Assembly: GCF_021278965.1 (NCBI RefSeq)
Contig: NZ_CP065589.1
Location: 5,027,001 to 5,091,000, forward strand
From: Chryseobacterium capnotolerans
Lineage (GTDB): Bacteria; Bacteroidota; Bacteroidia; Flavobacteriales; Weeksellaceae
DNA: 64,000 bases
Reading direction: 5' to 3'
Shown: one piece after another, positions 1 to 7,962 of the stretch
Position numbering within the stretch: the first letter of the stretch is position 1
Layout of the letters: each line of letters begins with the position of its first letter
Position numbers and translations under genes: made by a program
Notes under the pieces: model-generated
What the model was told of the DNA's origin: nothing
The model's input: the letters and a program-made list of their open reading frames with translations, nothing else
The model's database searches: none

Positions 1-879
1 GGGTTTCCCATTCTTATTACATTATATATTATTTTAACTGTATTTTGGGTATTCAGCTGGAAAAAAAGAGCCTTTGTATTCATGTTTATAGGATTGGCGT
101 TTATTAATCCTGTAAAACGATGGATTAATTTTTCTTCTGAAAATAAAGAAAGTTCAAACCCAATTAAAATTGTTTCTTTTAATATTAGAGCAGGAACTAT
201 GGGAAAGGAAGAGGTTTTAAATTATCTCAAAGCTCAGGATGCAGATGTTATTCTTTTGCAGGAAGATGGCGGAATGGCATATCCCACACTGAAAGATTAT
301 AATAGAACTACATCGAACGGGTTCTTAACCATTCTTACGAAGCATAACCTATCCAATGAAAAACTAATTTTTTCTGAAAATGAGGATGTAAGCCTTCCAA
401 GTGGTCTCCAAGCTGATATTGAAATAAAAGGAAGAATGTATAGATTTGTTGATATCTATCTTTATCCGTTTCAGTTTGAAAAGAAGATGGTTAAGCTTGA
501 TGGAGACGCGGAAGCCAATGAGCAAAAAGTAAAGGGTGTTGTAAGAAAACTAATTCCTACTTTTAAAATACATCAGGATCAAGTAAAGAAAATACGTCAA
601 GGTGTAGAAAATTCTCCGTATCCTGTTATTATAGCCGGAGACTTTAATTCTGTTCCTAATTCCTACGAATATTATCATTTGTCAGAAGGTCTTGAGGATG
701 CGTTTATGACGGCAGGAAAGGGAAGTGCTACCAGCTTTCATGATTATAAATTTCCCATCAGGATAGATTATGTTTTTTATGCAAAATCACTAAAGGCTAC
801 TTCCTATGTCGTTGACCGTTCTGTCAGTATTTCAGATCATTATCCGGTTGTTTCAGTGCTCTCTTTGAACGATAAATAA
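1..879 (+). CDS. Endonuclease/exonuclease/phosphatase (EEP) family membrane protein, 5' end outside window
   Basis: The frame is open from base 1, so the gene starts left of the window; the first Met in view (base 82) is internal. The first ~35 codons are hydrophobic and end in NPVKRWINFS, matching the membrane part of the paralogue immediately downstream. The EEP metal-dependent phosphoesterase fold shows a magnesium-binding Glu in ILLQED, the AGDFNSVPNS motif with Asp and Asn, and the C-terminal SDHYPV catalytic Asp-His. EEP enzymes cut phosphodiester or phosphomonoester bonds in nucleic acids, lipids or inositol phosphates; the substrate here cannot be told. The catalytic domain follows N-terminal helices, so its side of the membrane is unclear. 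Family assignment is secure, role unknown. Confidence 0.9.
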   Translation, partial: GFPILITLYIILTVFWVFSWKKRAFVFMFIGLAFINPVKRWINFSSENKESSNPIKIVSFNIRAGTMGKEEVLNYLKAQDADVILLQEDGGMAYPTLKDYNRTTSNGFLTILTKHNLSNEKLIFSENEDVSLPSGLQADIEIKGRMYRFVDIYLYPFQFEKKMVKLDGDAEANEQKVKGVVRKLIPTFKIHQDQVKKIRQGVENSPYPVIIAGDFNSVPNSYEYYHLSEGLEDAFMTAGKGSATSFHDYKFPIRIDYVFYAKSLKATSYVVDRSVSISDHYPVVSVLSLNDK

Positions 880-953
880 TCATAAAAATAGTTAAAATTT
901 GGCTGCTTGGTAGGGTTTTTGCTTAAAAAAACGGGTACCAAGAATGTTTTTTC

Positions 954-1925
954 ATGAAGTCGAATCAGATATTACTATTTATACATATCGCTGTTGCCGT
1001 ATTACTGCTATGCACATTGGGAAATGCATGGGTTCCACCTAACCTTTTGGGGAACCTTAATTTGCTTTCTCTAGGTTTTCCCTATCTGATATCTGCCTAT
1101 ATTCTTCTTACGCTGGTCTGGGTTTTCAAAAAAAATAAAATTGCTATTGCTTTTGCGCTGGGAACATTACTTTTTTATAATCCGATCAGAAGATGGGTTA
1201 ATTTTTCTCCTAAACCAGATAAAATAAAAACAATACGAGATATTAAGGTGCTTACTTTTAATGTTAAATATGGTGATTATGGCTGGGATAAAGTAAAAAA
1301 CTATATCAAAGAACAGGATCCGGACATCATTCTGGTACAGGAAAAAGACACCAACCGTGCTTTAAGACAGGATCTGGTAAAATATCCTTCCGTAATTCTG
1401 AAAACAAAACATAAAATTGTACGACAGGCAGAGATTATAGAAGATAATTCGAGAGGAAATTCTTTCTACGCAGATGTAGATATCAATGGAAAGATTATCA
1501 GAATTGTAAATGTTTATTTGGAACCTTTCCGACTTCAGAAAACCATGTTTACTAAGCTGGATGCTATGGGAATTGGAAATGTATCTACTCTTCTGTCTCA
1601 TATGATTCCTACTTTTCAGGCGCATGAAGATCAAATTAAAAAGATCAGAAAAGCTATTGATTTTTCCCCATATCCGGTAATTTTAGCTGGAGATTTTAAC
1701 TCTGTTCCCAATTCTTATGAATATTATAGTTTAGGAAAAGACCTTCAGGATGCGTTTTTAACAGCAGGTAAGGGAAGTGCTTCCAGCTTTCATGATTATA
1801 AAATTCCTTTAAGAATTGATTATATTTTTAGTTCAAAATCAATCATTCCGCTAAGTTATAAAGTAGATCAGTCTGTGAAATTATCGGATCACTATCCCGT
1901 AATTGCAGAATTTCTGCTAAATTAG
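954..1925 (+). CDS. EEP family membrane protein (tandem paralogue)
   Basis: This 323-residue protein has about three N-terminal membrane segments (roughly residues 5-25, 38-57 and 60-78) followed by an EEP domain from about residue 95. Catalytic motifs visible are IILVQEKD, AGDFNSVPNSYEYY and SDHYPV. It is clearly homologous along its length to the gene just upstream; the stretch around AGKGS-SFHDYK-P-RIDY is almost identical, so the pair arose by tandem duplication. It sits 4 bp before a small lipoprotein gene and is probably cotranscribed with it. The substrate is not predictable; bacterial relatives are annotated only as endonuclease/exonuclease/phosphatase family protein. Confidence 0.92.
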   Translation: MKSNQILLFIHIAVAVLLLCTLGNAWVPPNLLGNLNLLSLGFPYLISAYILLTLVWVFKKNKIAIAFALGTLLFYNPIRRWVNFSPKPDKIKTIRDIKVLTFNVKYGDYGWDKVKNYIKEQDPDIILVQEKDTNRALRQDLVKYPSVILKTKHKIVRQAEIIEDNSRGNSFYADVDINGKIIRIVNVYLEPFRLQKTMFTKLDAMGIGNVSTLLSHMIPTFQAHEDQIKKIRKAIDFSPYPVILAGDFNSVPNSYEYYSLGKDLQDAFLTAGKGSASSFHDYKIPLRIDYIFSSKSIIPLSYKVDQSVKLSDHYPVIAEFLLN

Positions 1926-1929
1926 TTCC

Positions 1930-2292
1930 ATGAAAAATTTATTGTCTGCCATTTTCATTTTCGGGCTTTTTTTAACAGCCTGTTCTAAGAAGGAATCTCC
2001 AGGATTTGGAGCTGAACAGGATGTGAAAATTCATTATGATACAGCTGCTGTTGATTCGTTCTCTAATGGTGCTGTAACCGTAGATATTGCCCGTAAGATC
2101 AAAATGTCTTCGCCAGAATATCTGGACTCTGTAAAACAGGCTAAAAAAGCACTGGAAGAAGAGCAGAAACTTAAGGCGGAACTGGACAAAGAAAATAAAA
2201 AGAAAGAAGAGGAGGAAAAGAAAAAAGCAGATGCTGAGAAAAAGAAAAAAACTCCTGAAACTCCATCCTCTACTGAAGCCAAAACACAATAA
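1930..2292 (+). CDS. Small lipoprotein with charged C-terminal coiled coil
   Basis: The 120-residue product has a short hydrophobic signal ending in the lipobox LTAC (Cys18), so it is probably lipid-anchored. The middle is unremarkable. From about residue 70 it is almost all Lys, Glu and Ala, a likely coiled coil, ending in a Pro/Ser/Thr-rich tail. It begins 4 bp after the EEP gene and is probably in one operon with it. I recognise no named family. The Lys/Glu tract makes the opposite strand look open for long stretches; that opposite frame is a shadow. Confidence 0.8.
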   Translation: MKNLLSAIFIFGLFLTACSKKESPGFGAEQDVKIHYDTAAVDSFSNGAVTVDIARKIKMSSPEYLDSVKQAKKALEEEQKLKAELDKENKKKEEEEKKKADAEKKKKTPETPSSTEAKTQ

Positions 2293-2320
2293 ATCCAAAA
2301 ACATCTTTAAAATATACAAT

Positions 2321-2767
2321 ATGAAAAAGCAAATTCTTGCAGCAATTGTGATCTCAGTATTTACTGTTGCGTGCACAAAATCAACATCAAAAACAGAACA
2401 GGTAGAAAATGCAGATGGCTCTGTTACTACCACAACCACAACGACTACTGAAACATCTCCTCATATGGTTGATTCAGCAAAAGTAACCGAAGCTAAAGAA
2501 AAGGTCGATGCCAAATTAGATCAGGCAGGTGATAAAATAGATAACGCTGCTCAAAAAGCTAAGGATAAAATTGATGCTACAGCAGACAAGACCAAACAAG
2601 ATCTTAATAAAGCTGGGCAGGATATTAAAAGTGAAGCTAATAAAGTAGGAAAAGATATCAAAACCGGAGCTCAGGAAGCAGGAAAAGATGCCAAAGATGC
2701 AGCTAGAAAAGGAGCTGCGAAAGTAGAGGATGCCGCTAAAAAATTAAAAGAAGATTTAAGCAAATAA
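2321..2767 (+). CDS. Lipoprotein with Lys/Ala/Asp heptad-like repeats (YtxH/LEA-like)
   Basis: I chose the ATG at 2321 because it gives a clean signal, MKKQILAAIVISVFTVACT, with lipobox TVAC; the longer frame from 2231 overlaps the previous gene. The 148-residue product has a Thr-rich linker after the Cys, then repeated segments such as AKEKVDAKLDQAGDKIDNAA, an amphipathic helical pattern like YtxH/LEA-type stress proteins. It is probably an envelope-anchored, mostly helical or disordered protein. It is the last gene of the left-hand operon, followed directly by a strong terminator. The function is unknown; resemblance to stress proteins rests on composition only. Confidence 0.8.
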   Translation: MKKQILAAIVISVFTVACTKSTSKTEQVENADGSVTTTTTTTTETSPHMVDSAKVTEAKEKVDAKLDQAGDKIDNAAQKAKDKIDATADKTKQDLNKAGQDIKSEANKVGKDIKTGAQEAGKDAKDAARKGAAKVEDAAKKLKEDLSK

Positions 2768-2770
2768 AAA

Positions 2771-2810
2771 ATAAACCCCGCAGCTGAATTCAGTTGCGGG
2801 ATTTATTTTA
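2771..2810. terminator. Bidirectional intrinsic terminator
   Basis: A ten-pair stem (CCCGCAGCTG with CAGTTGCGGG, one G-U) closes an AATT loop and is flanked by A-rich and T-rich arms. It lies between the plus-strand lipoprotein gene and the convergent GH3 gene. Confidence 0.85.
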
Positions 2811-2968
2811 TGGTTGGAAGTCAGAAGAGGGAAGCTGGAAGAGCCTTCTCTCTCTCTAACTATAGTCATTTAAGCTAAACCCTTATACACACTCACTTCA
2901 AAAGAGAATATAAGTAATATAAAGACTGGATGAACCTCCATCTTCCATCCTCTAGCTTCCTTTCTATA
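2811..2968. repeat. Word-tract spacer (GGAAG-type)
   Basis: This spacer holds a degenerate tract built from GGAAG/CTTCC words (for example GGAAGCTGGAAG near 2829-2840, and its complement around 2940-2962), giving an imperfect inverted repeat. I see no gene in it. It lies just downstream of the GH3 stop codon. Confidence 0.4.
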
Positions 2969-4483
2969 TTATTTATTAAGCTCCAGCAAAGGATCTATAT
3001 ATTCTCGGTCATTGCTCAGTCTTGGTACCTTATTTTGGCCGCCAAGTTTTCCTTTAGATTCAAGCCAATGATAGAAAAGGTTGTTTTTCGCAATATGAAC
3101 AATAGGTCTTCTAAGTGTCATATTGTTATATCTTTTAGCTTCATAATCAGAATTGATTTTCTTCAGATGCTGATCAAAAGCGTCAACGAAGCTATCCAGA
3201 TTATCAGGATACTGACTGAATTCAAAGATCCATTCATGGGCACCTCCTTCATTCTCTTTCATAAAGACAGGGGCACCGGTAAACTCTGTAATTTGAGCGC
3301 CGGTTAGCTCACAGGCCCTGGATAATGCAGATTCTACGTTAGTAATCATTAATTCTTCACCAAAAGCATTGATATAATGCTTTGTTCTTCCCGTTATTTT
3401 AATCCTGAAAGGATTCACAGAAGTAAAAACAACGGTATCACCAATCAGATATCTCCACAATCCGCCATTGGTGGTGATCACCATAGCGTAATTTTTTCCA
3501 ATCTCTACATCTTCCAGACTGACTACTTTTGGATTGGAAAAATGGAACTGATCCATAGGAATGAATTCGTAGAATATTCCATAATCAAGCATCAGAAGCA
3601 TTTCATCGCTATTGGATCTGTCCTGTATTCCGAAGAAGCCTTCCGAAGCATTGTATATTTCGTAGTAATTGATGTTTTTTCCGATGATATTACGGTATTG
3701 TTCTCTGTAGGGTTTAAAACTGATTCCGCCGTGAAAAAACACCTCCAGATTAGGCCATAGCTCTGAAATGTTGGCAACATTGGTTTCATTCAATACTCTT
3801 TGTAGCAAAACCATCATCCAGCTCGGTACCCCAAGAATACTTCCTACATCTTCATTTTTTACCTCAGATGTAATAGCTCTAAGCTTACTTTCCCATTCGC
3901 CCATTAAGGAAACTTTCTTACTTGGAGTGGTGGTAATTTCTACCCAAAACGGCAGATTATCAATTAAAATAGCAGATAAATCGCCAAATTTTGTGTTGAA
4001 ATCTGCATATAGCTCGGAGCTTCCACCTAAACGTAGGTTTTTATAATTAAAAAGCTGATTTTCCGGATGATTATTGGCGTAGATGGAAACCATGTCCTTT
4101 CCGGCCTTCATATGGCAGTATTCAAGGCTTTCTGCTGAGATAGGGATAAACTTACTTTTAGCATTCGTTGTTCCCGAGGATTTGGCAAAATGCTTAATCA
4201 GCCCTGGCCAGCTTACATCTTTTTGGCCCTGTCTGGCTTTTTCAATATAAGGCTCCATTTCTTCGTAAGTAACAATGGGAACTTTATTCTTAAAATCCTG
4301 ATAGCTGGAGATTGAATTAAACCCGTACTGTCTACCATATTCAGTATCTTCCGCATGAAACAGCTGGGAAAACAATATACCTTTCTGGGTCTCAATGGGA
4401 TGATCCATGAAATTCTGTATCTGATCTATCCTTTGACGGATAAACCAGTTGACTACGGTATTAAAAAGTGCTTTGGTTGCCAT
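2969..4483 (-). CDS. GH3-family acyl-adenylating protein
   Basis: This 504-residue protein has the GH3 fold of the ANL adenylate-forming superfamily. Visible motifs are the P-loop-like KSSGTTNAKSKFIP (about residues 95-110), YEIYNASEGFFG in the adenylate-binding region, and LWRYLIGDTV followed by RTKHYINAFGEE, the hinge to the C-terminal domain. Plant GH3 enzymes join amino acids to jasmonate or auxin through an acyl-AMP. The bacterial substrate is unknown, so the common label GH3 auxin-responsive promoter family should not be read as a hormone role. Length is normal for bacterial members. It is transcribed alone, convergent with the lipoprotein operon. Confidence 0.9.
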   Translation of the reverse strand: MATKALFNTVVNWFIRQRIDQIQNFMDHPIETQKGILFSQLFHAEDTEYGRQYGFNSISSYQDFKNKVPIVTYEEMEPYIEKARQGQKDVSWPGLIKHFAKSSGTTNAKSKFIPISAESLEYCHMKAGKDMVSIYANNHPENQLFNYKNLRLGGSSELYADFNTKFGDLSAILIDNLPFWVEITTTPSKKVSLMGEWESKLRAITSEVKNEDVGSILGVPSWMMVLLQRVLNETNVANISELWPNLEVFFHGGISFKPYREQYRNIIGKNINYYEIYNASEGFFGIQDRSNSDEMLLMLDYGIFYEFIPMDQFHFSNPKVVSLEDVEIGKNYAMVITTNGGLWRYLIGDTVVFTSVNPFRIKITGRTKHYINAFGEELMITNVESALSRACELTGAQITEFTGAPVFMKENEGGAHEWIFEFSQYPDNLDSFVDAFDQHLKKINSDYEAKRYNNMTLRRPIVHIAKNNLFYHWLESKGKLGGQNKVPRLSNDREYIDPLLELNK

Positions 4484-4534
4484 TCCAACAAATATAATAA
4501 TATTTGGATGTTTAGAGAATTTTTTGTGGAGTTA

Positions 4535-4568
4535 AATAAAAAAACCGTTACAAAATTTGTAACGGTTT
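4535..4568 (-). terminator. Intrinsic terminator of the bacilliredoxin gene
   Basis: A perfect 13-pair stem (AAACCGTTACAAA / TTTGTAACGGTTT) is followed on the minus strand by a seven-T run. It begins about 20 bp beyond the stop codon at 4589. Confidence 0.85.
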
Positions 4569-4588
4569 AGTATCTAGTTTATTGTTTC

Positions 4589-4999
4589 TTAGCAGTACTC
4601 ATCGTAAGCAGCCTGAAGGTTTGCAGCAATTGCTCCTGCTGGGTTTCCTTCAATGTGGTGTCTTTCCAGCATGTGAACTAATTCTCCATCTTTGAAAAGC
4701 GCTACGCAAGGAGAACTTGGCGGGAATGGAGCAAGGTGTTTTCTTGCTTCTACTACAGCCTCAGTATCAAAACCTGCAAATACAGTTGTTAAATGATCTG
4801 GTTTTTTGTCTCCTGTTAAAGAGTAAACTACTCCTGGTCTTGCAGCTCCTGCAGCACATCCGCATACGGAGTTAATAACCAATAGTGTTGTTCCGGACTG
4901 CTTTAATGCCTCTTCTACCTGAGAAGGAGATGTTAAATCTTGGAAACCTTTATCTGTAAGTTCAGCCTTCATAGGCATTACTAAATCTGTTGGATACAT
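4589..4999 (-). CDS. BrxA/BrxB-family bacilliredoxin
   Basis: The 136-residue protein has the thioredoxin-like fold of the YphP/YqiW family, with the active-site CGC motif in NSVCGCAAGAARP (about residues 45-57). In Firmicutes these proteins remove bacillithiol from oxidised protein cysteines, and homologues are common in Bacteroidetes. The product is cytosolic, and length and motif are typical. The start at 4999 sits 21 bp after a textbook promoter, and the gene ends in its own terminator, so it is monocistronic. Confidence 0.92.
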   Translation of the reverse strand: MYPTDLVMPMKAELTDKGFQDLTSPSQVEEALKQSGTTLLVINSVCGCAAGAARPGVVYSLTGDKKPDHLTTVFAGFDTEAVVEARKHLAPFPPSSPCVALFKDGELVHMLERHHIEGNPAGAIAANLQAAYDEYC

Positions 5000-5020
5000 A
5001 TATTTTGTTTTTTATCTGTA

Positions 5021-5051
5021 CAAAGTTAAGGAATTCTTTACGTTTGTTCAA
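5021..5051 (-). promoter_or_regulatory. Promoter of the bacilliredoxin gene
   Basis: Read on the minus strand this is TTG, then 20 nt, then TAACTTTG, matching the Bacteroidetes -33/-7 consensus (TTG...TAnnTTTG) with ideal spacing. The start codon lies 21 bp downstream. Confidence 0.8.
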
Positions 5052-5311
5052 TATATAATAACTATGAATGGTTTAGGTATATAAAATTAACCAAATGTTA
5101 ATATTGTAACTATATTCATAAAAACGTGAATTAAAATTAGGAATAATGAAATATAATTATTAAATTTGAAATGATTCTGAAAAACAGACGACCATGAAAA
5201 AAACATTTAGGCTTTCCCTCAAGCAATCAATCACTTAATACCATCTGGAATATGATCGTATCTAAACTCTTTTTTTAAAGTTTTTTGAATCAAAACTTTA
5301 CTATCCAAAAA

Positions 5312-5346
5312 ATGAAGCCCGAGACTTAATAGTCCCGGGCTTCTTA
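5312..5346 (-). terminator. Terminator downstream of yqeY (end of dcw transcription unit)
   Basis: The stem GAAGCCCG-GACT / AGTC-CGGGCTTC has one mismatch and a four-base loop. On the minus strand it is followed by ATTTTTT. It sits about 100 bp after the yqeY stop codon. Confidence 0.75.
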
Positions 5347-5444
5347 ATCAAATCGATATGCAAAGGTTGTATATCCTTAGTTATGGAATGTAATATGTGT
5401 TTATGGGCTTGGAAATGAATCCTAACCCAGAAACCCGGATTACA

Positions 5445-5891
5445 TTATGAAAGGAGCTTTTTAACCATCTCGGAAATACTTTTTCCGTCTGATTTTCCGG
5501 CTAATGCTTTTGATGCAACTCCCATTACCTTTCCTAAATCTTTCATAGATTCAGCTCCGGTTTCTGAAATTATATTTTTAATTTCTGTTTCTAATTCTTC
5601 TGCAGAAAGCTGTTTTGGTAAAAACTTCTCAATTACTTTCATCTGAGCTTCTTCCACTTCTGCAAGATCCTGTCTTCCCTGGGCAGAAAACTGCTCAAAA
5701 GAATCTTTACGTTGTTTAATCATTCTCTGAAGAATGGCAATTTCCTGTTCTGCAGAAACTTCAGCACCTCTGGCTTCTGTCTGTAAAAGAAGAATTTGAG
5801 ATTTCACAGCACGAAGAGAGTCCAAAGCAATTCTGTCTTTTTCTCTCATCGCTGTTTTTATAGCTTCGCTTATTGTATTTTCTAGACTCAT
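5445..5891 (-). CDS. yqeY: GatB/YqeY domain-containing protein
   Basis: The 148-residue protein is a stand-alone YqeY domain: an N-terminal helical region with LENTISEAIKTAMREKD and IALDSLRAVKSQI, then the C-terminal subdomain with MKVIEKFLPKQLS and GKVMGVASKALAGKSDGK. The latter resembles the tail of GatB, the amidotransferase that corrects Glu-tRNA(Gln). A tRNA-linked role is inferred from that resemblance and has not been settled for this family. It follows ftsZ on the same strand, 81 bp on, and is probably the last gene of the dcw unit. Confidence 0.93.
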   Translation of the reverse strand: MSLENTISEAIKTAMREKDRIALDSLRAVKSQILLLQTEARGAEVSAEQEIAILQRMIKQRKDSFEQFSAQGRQDLAEVEEAQMKVIEKFLPKQLSAEELETEIKNIISETGAESMKDLGKVMGVASKALAGKSDGKSISEMVKKLLS

Positions 5892-5972
5892 GTTTATATG
5901 CTTTTAGCTTCTGGCTTCTGGCTGCTAGCTTGACTAAAAAAGCCATTAGCTAGTAGTCAGCTGCCATTAGCA
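5892..5972. repeat. Word-tract spacer between ftsZ and yqeY
   Basis: On the minus strand the spacer is made of near-copies of GCTAATGGC, AGCCAGAAGC and AGCTGACTAC, ending just before the yqeY start. It belongs to the same kind of word-built spacers seen elsewhere in the window, with its own word set. Confidence 0.4.
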
Positions 5973-7871
5973 TTAGTCTACGTCTTTATTTAAAAATCTG
6001 TTTTCTCTGATCTGCATAGAACCATTGTTGTCAGACATATATGTGTTGATATTTTGGTCTGATGCATTCGTTCCGTCAATAGAGATATTTTTTCTCTTGA
6101 AAGCAGGAATAGATTCGAATTCACTCGTGCTGTCAAAGCTTTGATAACGGGAGTTGAATTCTTTTAATTTATTTCTTCTTTCCAATATTCTGTCCTGATC
6201 GATCGTTTTATTCACGAAAGTGAATTCTGATTCTTCAGTTTTTGGCGTTTCAATTTCTGTTTTGTTTTCAAAAGCAGGCCTTGTTTCAGTTTTCGGTTCT
6301 TCTTTTTGATAGAAAGTTTCAATTTTCTGAGCAGGTTCTGCTACCGCAGCCGGAGCATTAAATTCTGCTTTAGGCTGCCCGTAATCTGATTTAGGCTCGT
6401 TTCTGACCGGCTCATTAACGAAGAAGTTGAACTCAACCGGTTTCTCCTGTGAAGAGTTGTTGTTGAATACATTTCCAGATTGAGGGTCTTCTTTTTTATT
6501 GTCGAAATCAAATGAGAAAGACTGAATTTCCAAATCGTTAGGATCTTCTTCATCCTCTTCAATAGAAAGGCTGTATTCTTCCTGTCCATCTTCATTTCTC
6601 CATCCCTGTTCAGGAGTATTGATGGTGGTTTCTTCTTTATCAAAGAATTTTATTTCAGTTCTGATTTCCTCTTCTTCAATAATCATTTTTTTTTCGGTAG
6701 AAGTCACATTGAAAGGAGTATCATGGTCTTCATCATCCAATCTAAATAGGCTTTTTCCGCCGAAATCATGCGTTACTTCAGGACCGGACTCTCTTTCTTC
6801 TCTGGTTTTAAAAGGAGAAGATTTTGGAGTCTCTAAATTATCGTTAAGACTGATTCTGATCTTTTCTGTAGGACCAGAAAATTTCTTATTATCATTAGAG
6901 AATCCTGTAGCGATAACCAGTACACTTACTGCATCACCTAGTTCTTCATCAGCACCCACCCCGAAAATGATATCTGCGGTATTTCCAGCTTCTTTCTGGA
7001 TGTGGTCCATAATGATACCGATTTCGTCCATAGTCACTTCTTCTGCACCACTTCTGATCAACAATAGTACATTTTTGGCTCCTGTAATCTTGTTGTCATT
7101 CAATAGTGGAGAATCCAATGCTTTTCTTACCGCTTCTTCGGCTTTGTTTTCACCTGAAGCAGTACCTGTAGACATTAGAGCAGTACCAGAGTTCTGAAGG
7201 ACAGATTTAGCATCTCTAAAGTCAATGTTTACATCAAAGTAACCTGTAATAACTTCTGCCATACCTTTAGCAGCGTTTGCTAATACTTCATCTGCTTTGG
7301 AGAATCCCTGTTTGAATCCAAGGTTTCCGAATTGCTGTCTCAGTTTATCATTGTTGATTACAATTAATGAATCAACATTATTTTTTAATTTGTCAAGTCC
7401 GTTTTCGGCCTGTTCCAATCTTCTTTTTCCTTCGAAGCTGAAAGGTACGGTAACAATACCTACCGTTAAGATTCCCATGTCTTTTGCTACTTTAGCAATG
7501 ACAGGAGCGGCTCCGGTACCAGTACCACCACCCATTCCGGCAGTGATGAACACCATTTTCGTGTTCTGGCCCATAACGGCTTTGATATCTTCAATACTTT
7601 CAATTGCTGATTTTTCTCCCACTTCAGGATCGGCACCAGCTCCAAGACCTTCTGTGATAGAAGTTCCCAGTTGAACTTTATTGGCAACAGGGTTATTATC
7701 CAGGGTTTGAGCGTCTGTATTACAGATCACGAAATCAACTCCGTGGATCCCTTTTTCGTACATGTGTTTTAGCGCATTGTTTCCTCCGCCTCCTACACCG
7801 ATTACTTTTATGATGGATGAATTTCCCTTTGGTAGGTCAAATGAAAATCCTTGTGAACCTATATTTTCCAT
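5973..7871 (-). CDS. ftsZ: Cell division protein FtsZ
   Basis: FtsZ is the tubulin-like GTPase that forms the division ring. The GTPase core (about residues 15-330) shows the signature GGGTGTGAAPVIAKVAK and the catalytic T7 loop NIDFRDAK. At 632 residues it is much longer than the ~390 of E. coli because of a long, acidic linker. The conserved C-terminal peptide that binds FtsA appears as IPAFKRK at about residues 588-594, not at the end; a further ~38 residues follow, finishing IRENRFLNKDVD. It lies directly after ftsA in the usual dcw order. Confidence 0.97.
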   Translation of the reverse strand: MENIGSQGFSFDLPKGNSSIIKVIGVGGGGNNALKHMYEKGIHGVDFVICNTDAQTLDNNPVANKVQLGTSITEGLGAGADPEVGEKSAIESIEDIKAVMGQNTKMVFITAGMGGGTGTGAAPVIAKVAKDMGILTVGIVTVPFSFEGKRRLEQAENGLDKLKNNVDSLIVINNDKLRQQFGNLGFKQGFSKADEVLANAAKGMAEVITGYFDVNIDFRDAKSVLQNSGTALMSTGTASGENKAEEAVRKALDSPLLNDNKITGAKNVLLLIRSGAEEVTMDEIGIIMDHIQKEAGNTADIIFGVGADEELGDAVSVLVIATGFSNDNKKFSGPTEKIRISLNDNLETPKSSPFKTREERESGPEVTHDFGGKSLFRLDDEDHDTPFNVTSTEKKMIIEEEEIRTEIKFFDKEETTINTPEQGWRNEDGQEEYSLSIEEDEEDPNDLEIQSFSFDFDNKKEDPQSGNVFNNNSSQEKPVEFNFFVNEPVRNEPKSDYGQPKAEFNAPAAVAEPAQKIETFYQKEEPKTETRPAFENKTEIETPKTEESEFTFVNKTIDQDRILERRNKLKEFNSRYQSFDSTSEFESIPAFKRKNISIDGTNASDQNINTYMSDNNGSMQIRENRFLNKDVD

Positions 7872-7962
7872 AACTATACTTTTAATAATTATAATTGATC
7901 ATTGATTGATGATAATTGATAAGGAAAAGATCGTTTATCGCTTATCATTCATCATTTATAAT
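7872..7962. repeat. Word-tract spacer between ftsA and ftsZ
   Basis: The 91-bp spacer is built from degenerate ATTGATCATTGATTGATGATAATTGATAAG-like words (TTGAT/ATCAA/TGATAA), then TTATCGCTTATCATTCATCATT. No gene is visible in it. Confidence 0.4.

Larger units (their letters stand above)
5000..5444. other. Gene-free intergenic region (445 bp)
   Basis: This stretch holds the bacilliredoxin promoter at its left end and the dcw-side terminator at 5312-5346. Between them it is AT-rich with no convincing ORF. A 14-codon reading frame at 5194-5238 (+), 26 bp after a TAAATTTG match, is the only thing that stands out and is too short to call. Confidence 0.5.

Noticed and set aside
1972..2439. Long minus-strand open frame opposite the two lipoprotein genes
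   Set aside because: It arises from the Lys/Glu-rich codons on the plus strand, which read as Phe/Leu/Ser on the other; it has no start context and overlaps two good genes.
2969..4483. Plant-hormone (auxin) metabolism from the GH3 family name
   Set aside because: The family name comes from plants; the bacterial substrate is unknown and nothing nearby supports hormone conjugation.
5194..5238. A 14-codon ORF (MKKTFRLSLKQSIT) 26 bp after a TAAATTTG promoter-like octamer in the gap upstream of the bacilliredoxin gene
   Set aside because: It is very short, there is no -33 element, and the hairpin downstream at 5312-5346 has its T run on the other strand, so it does not end a plus-strand RNA.
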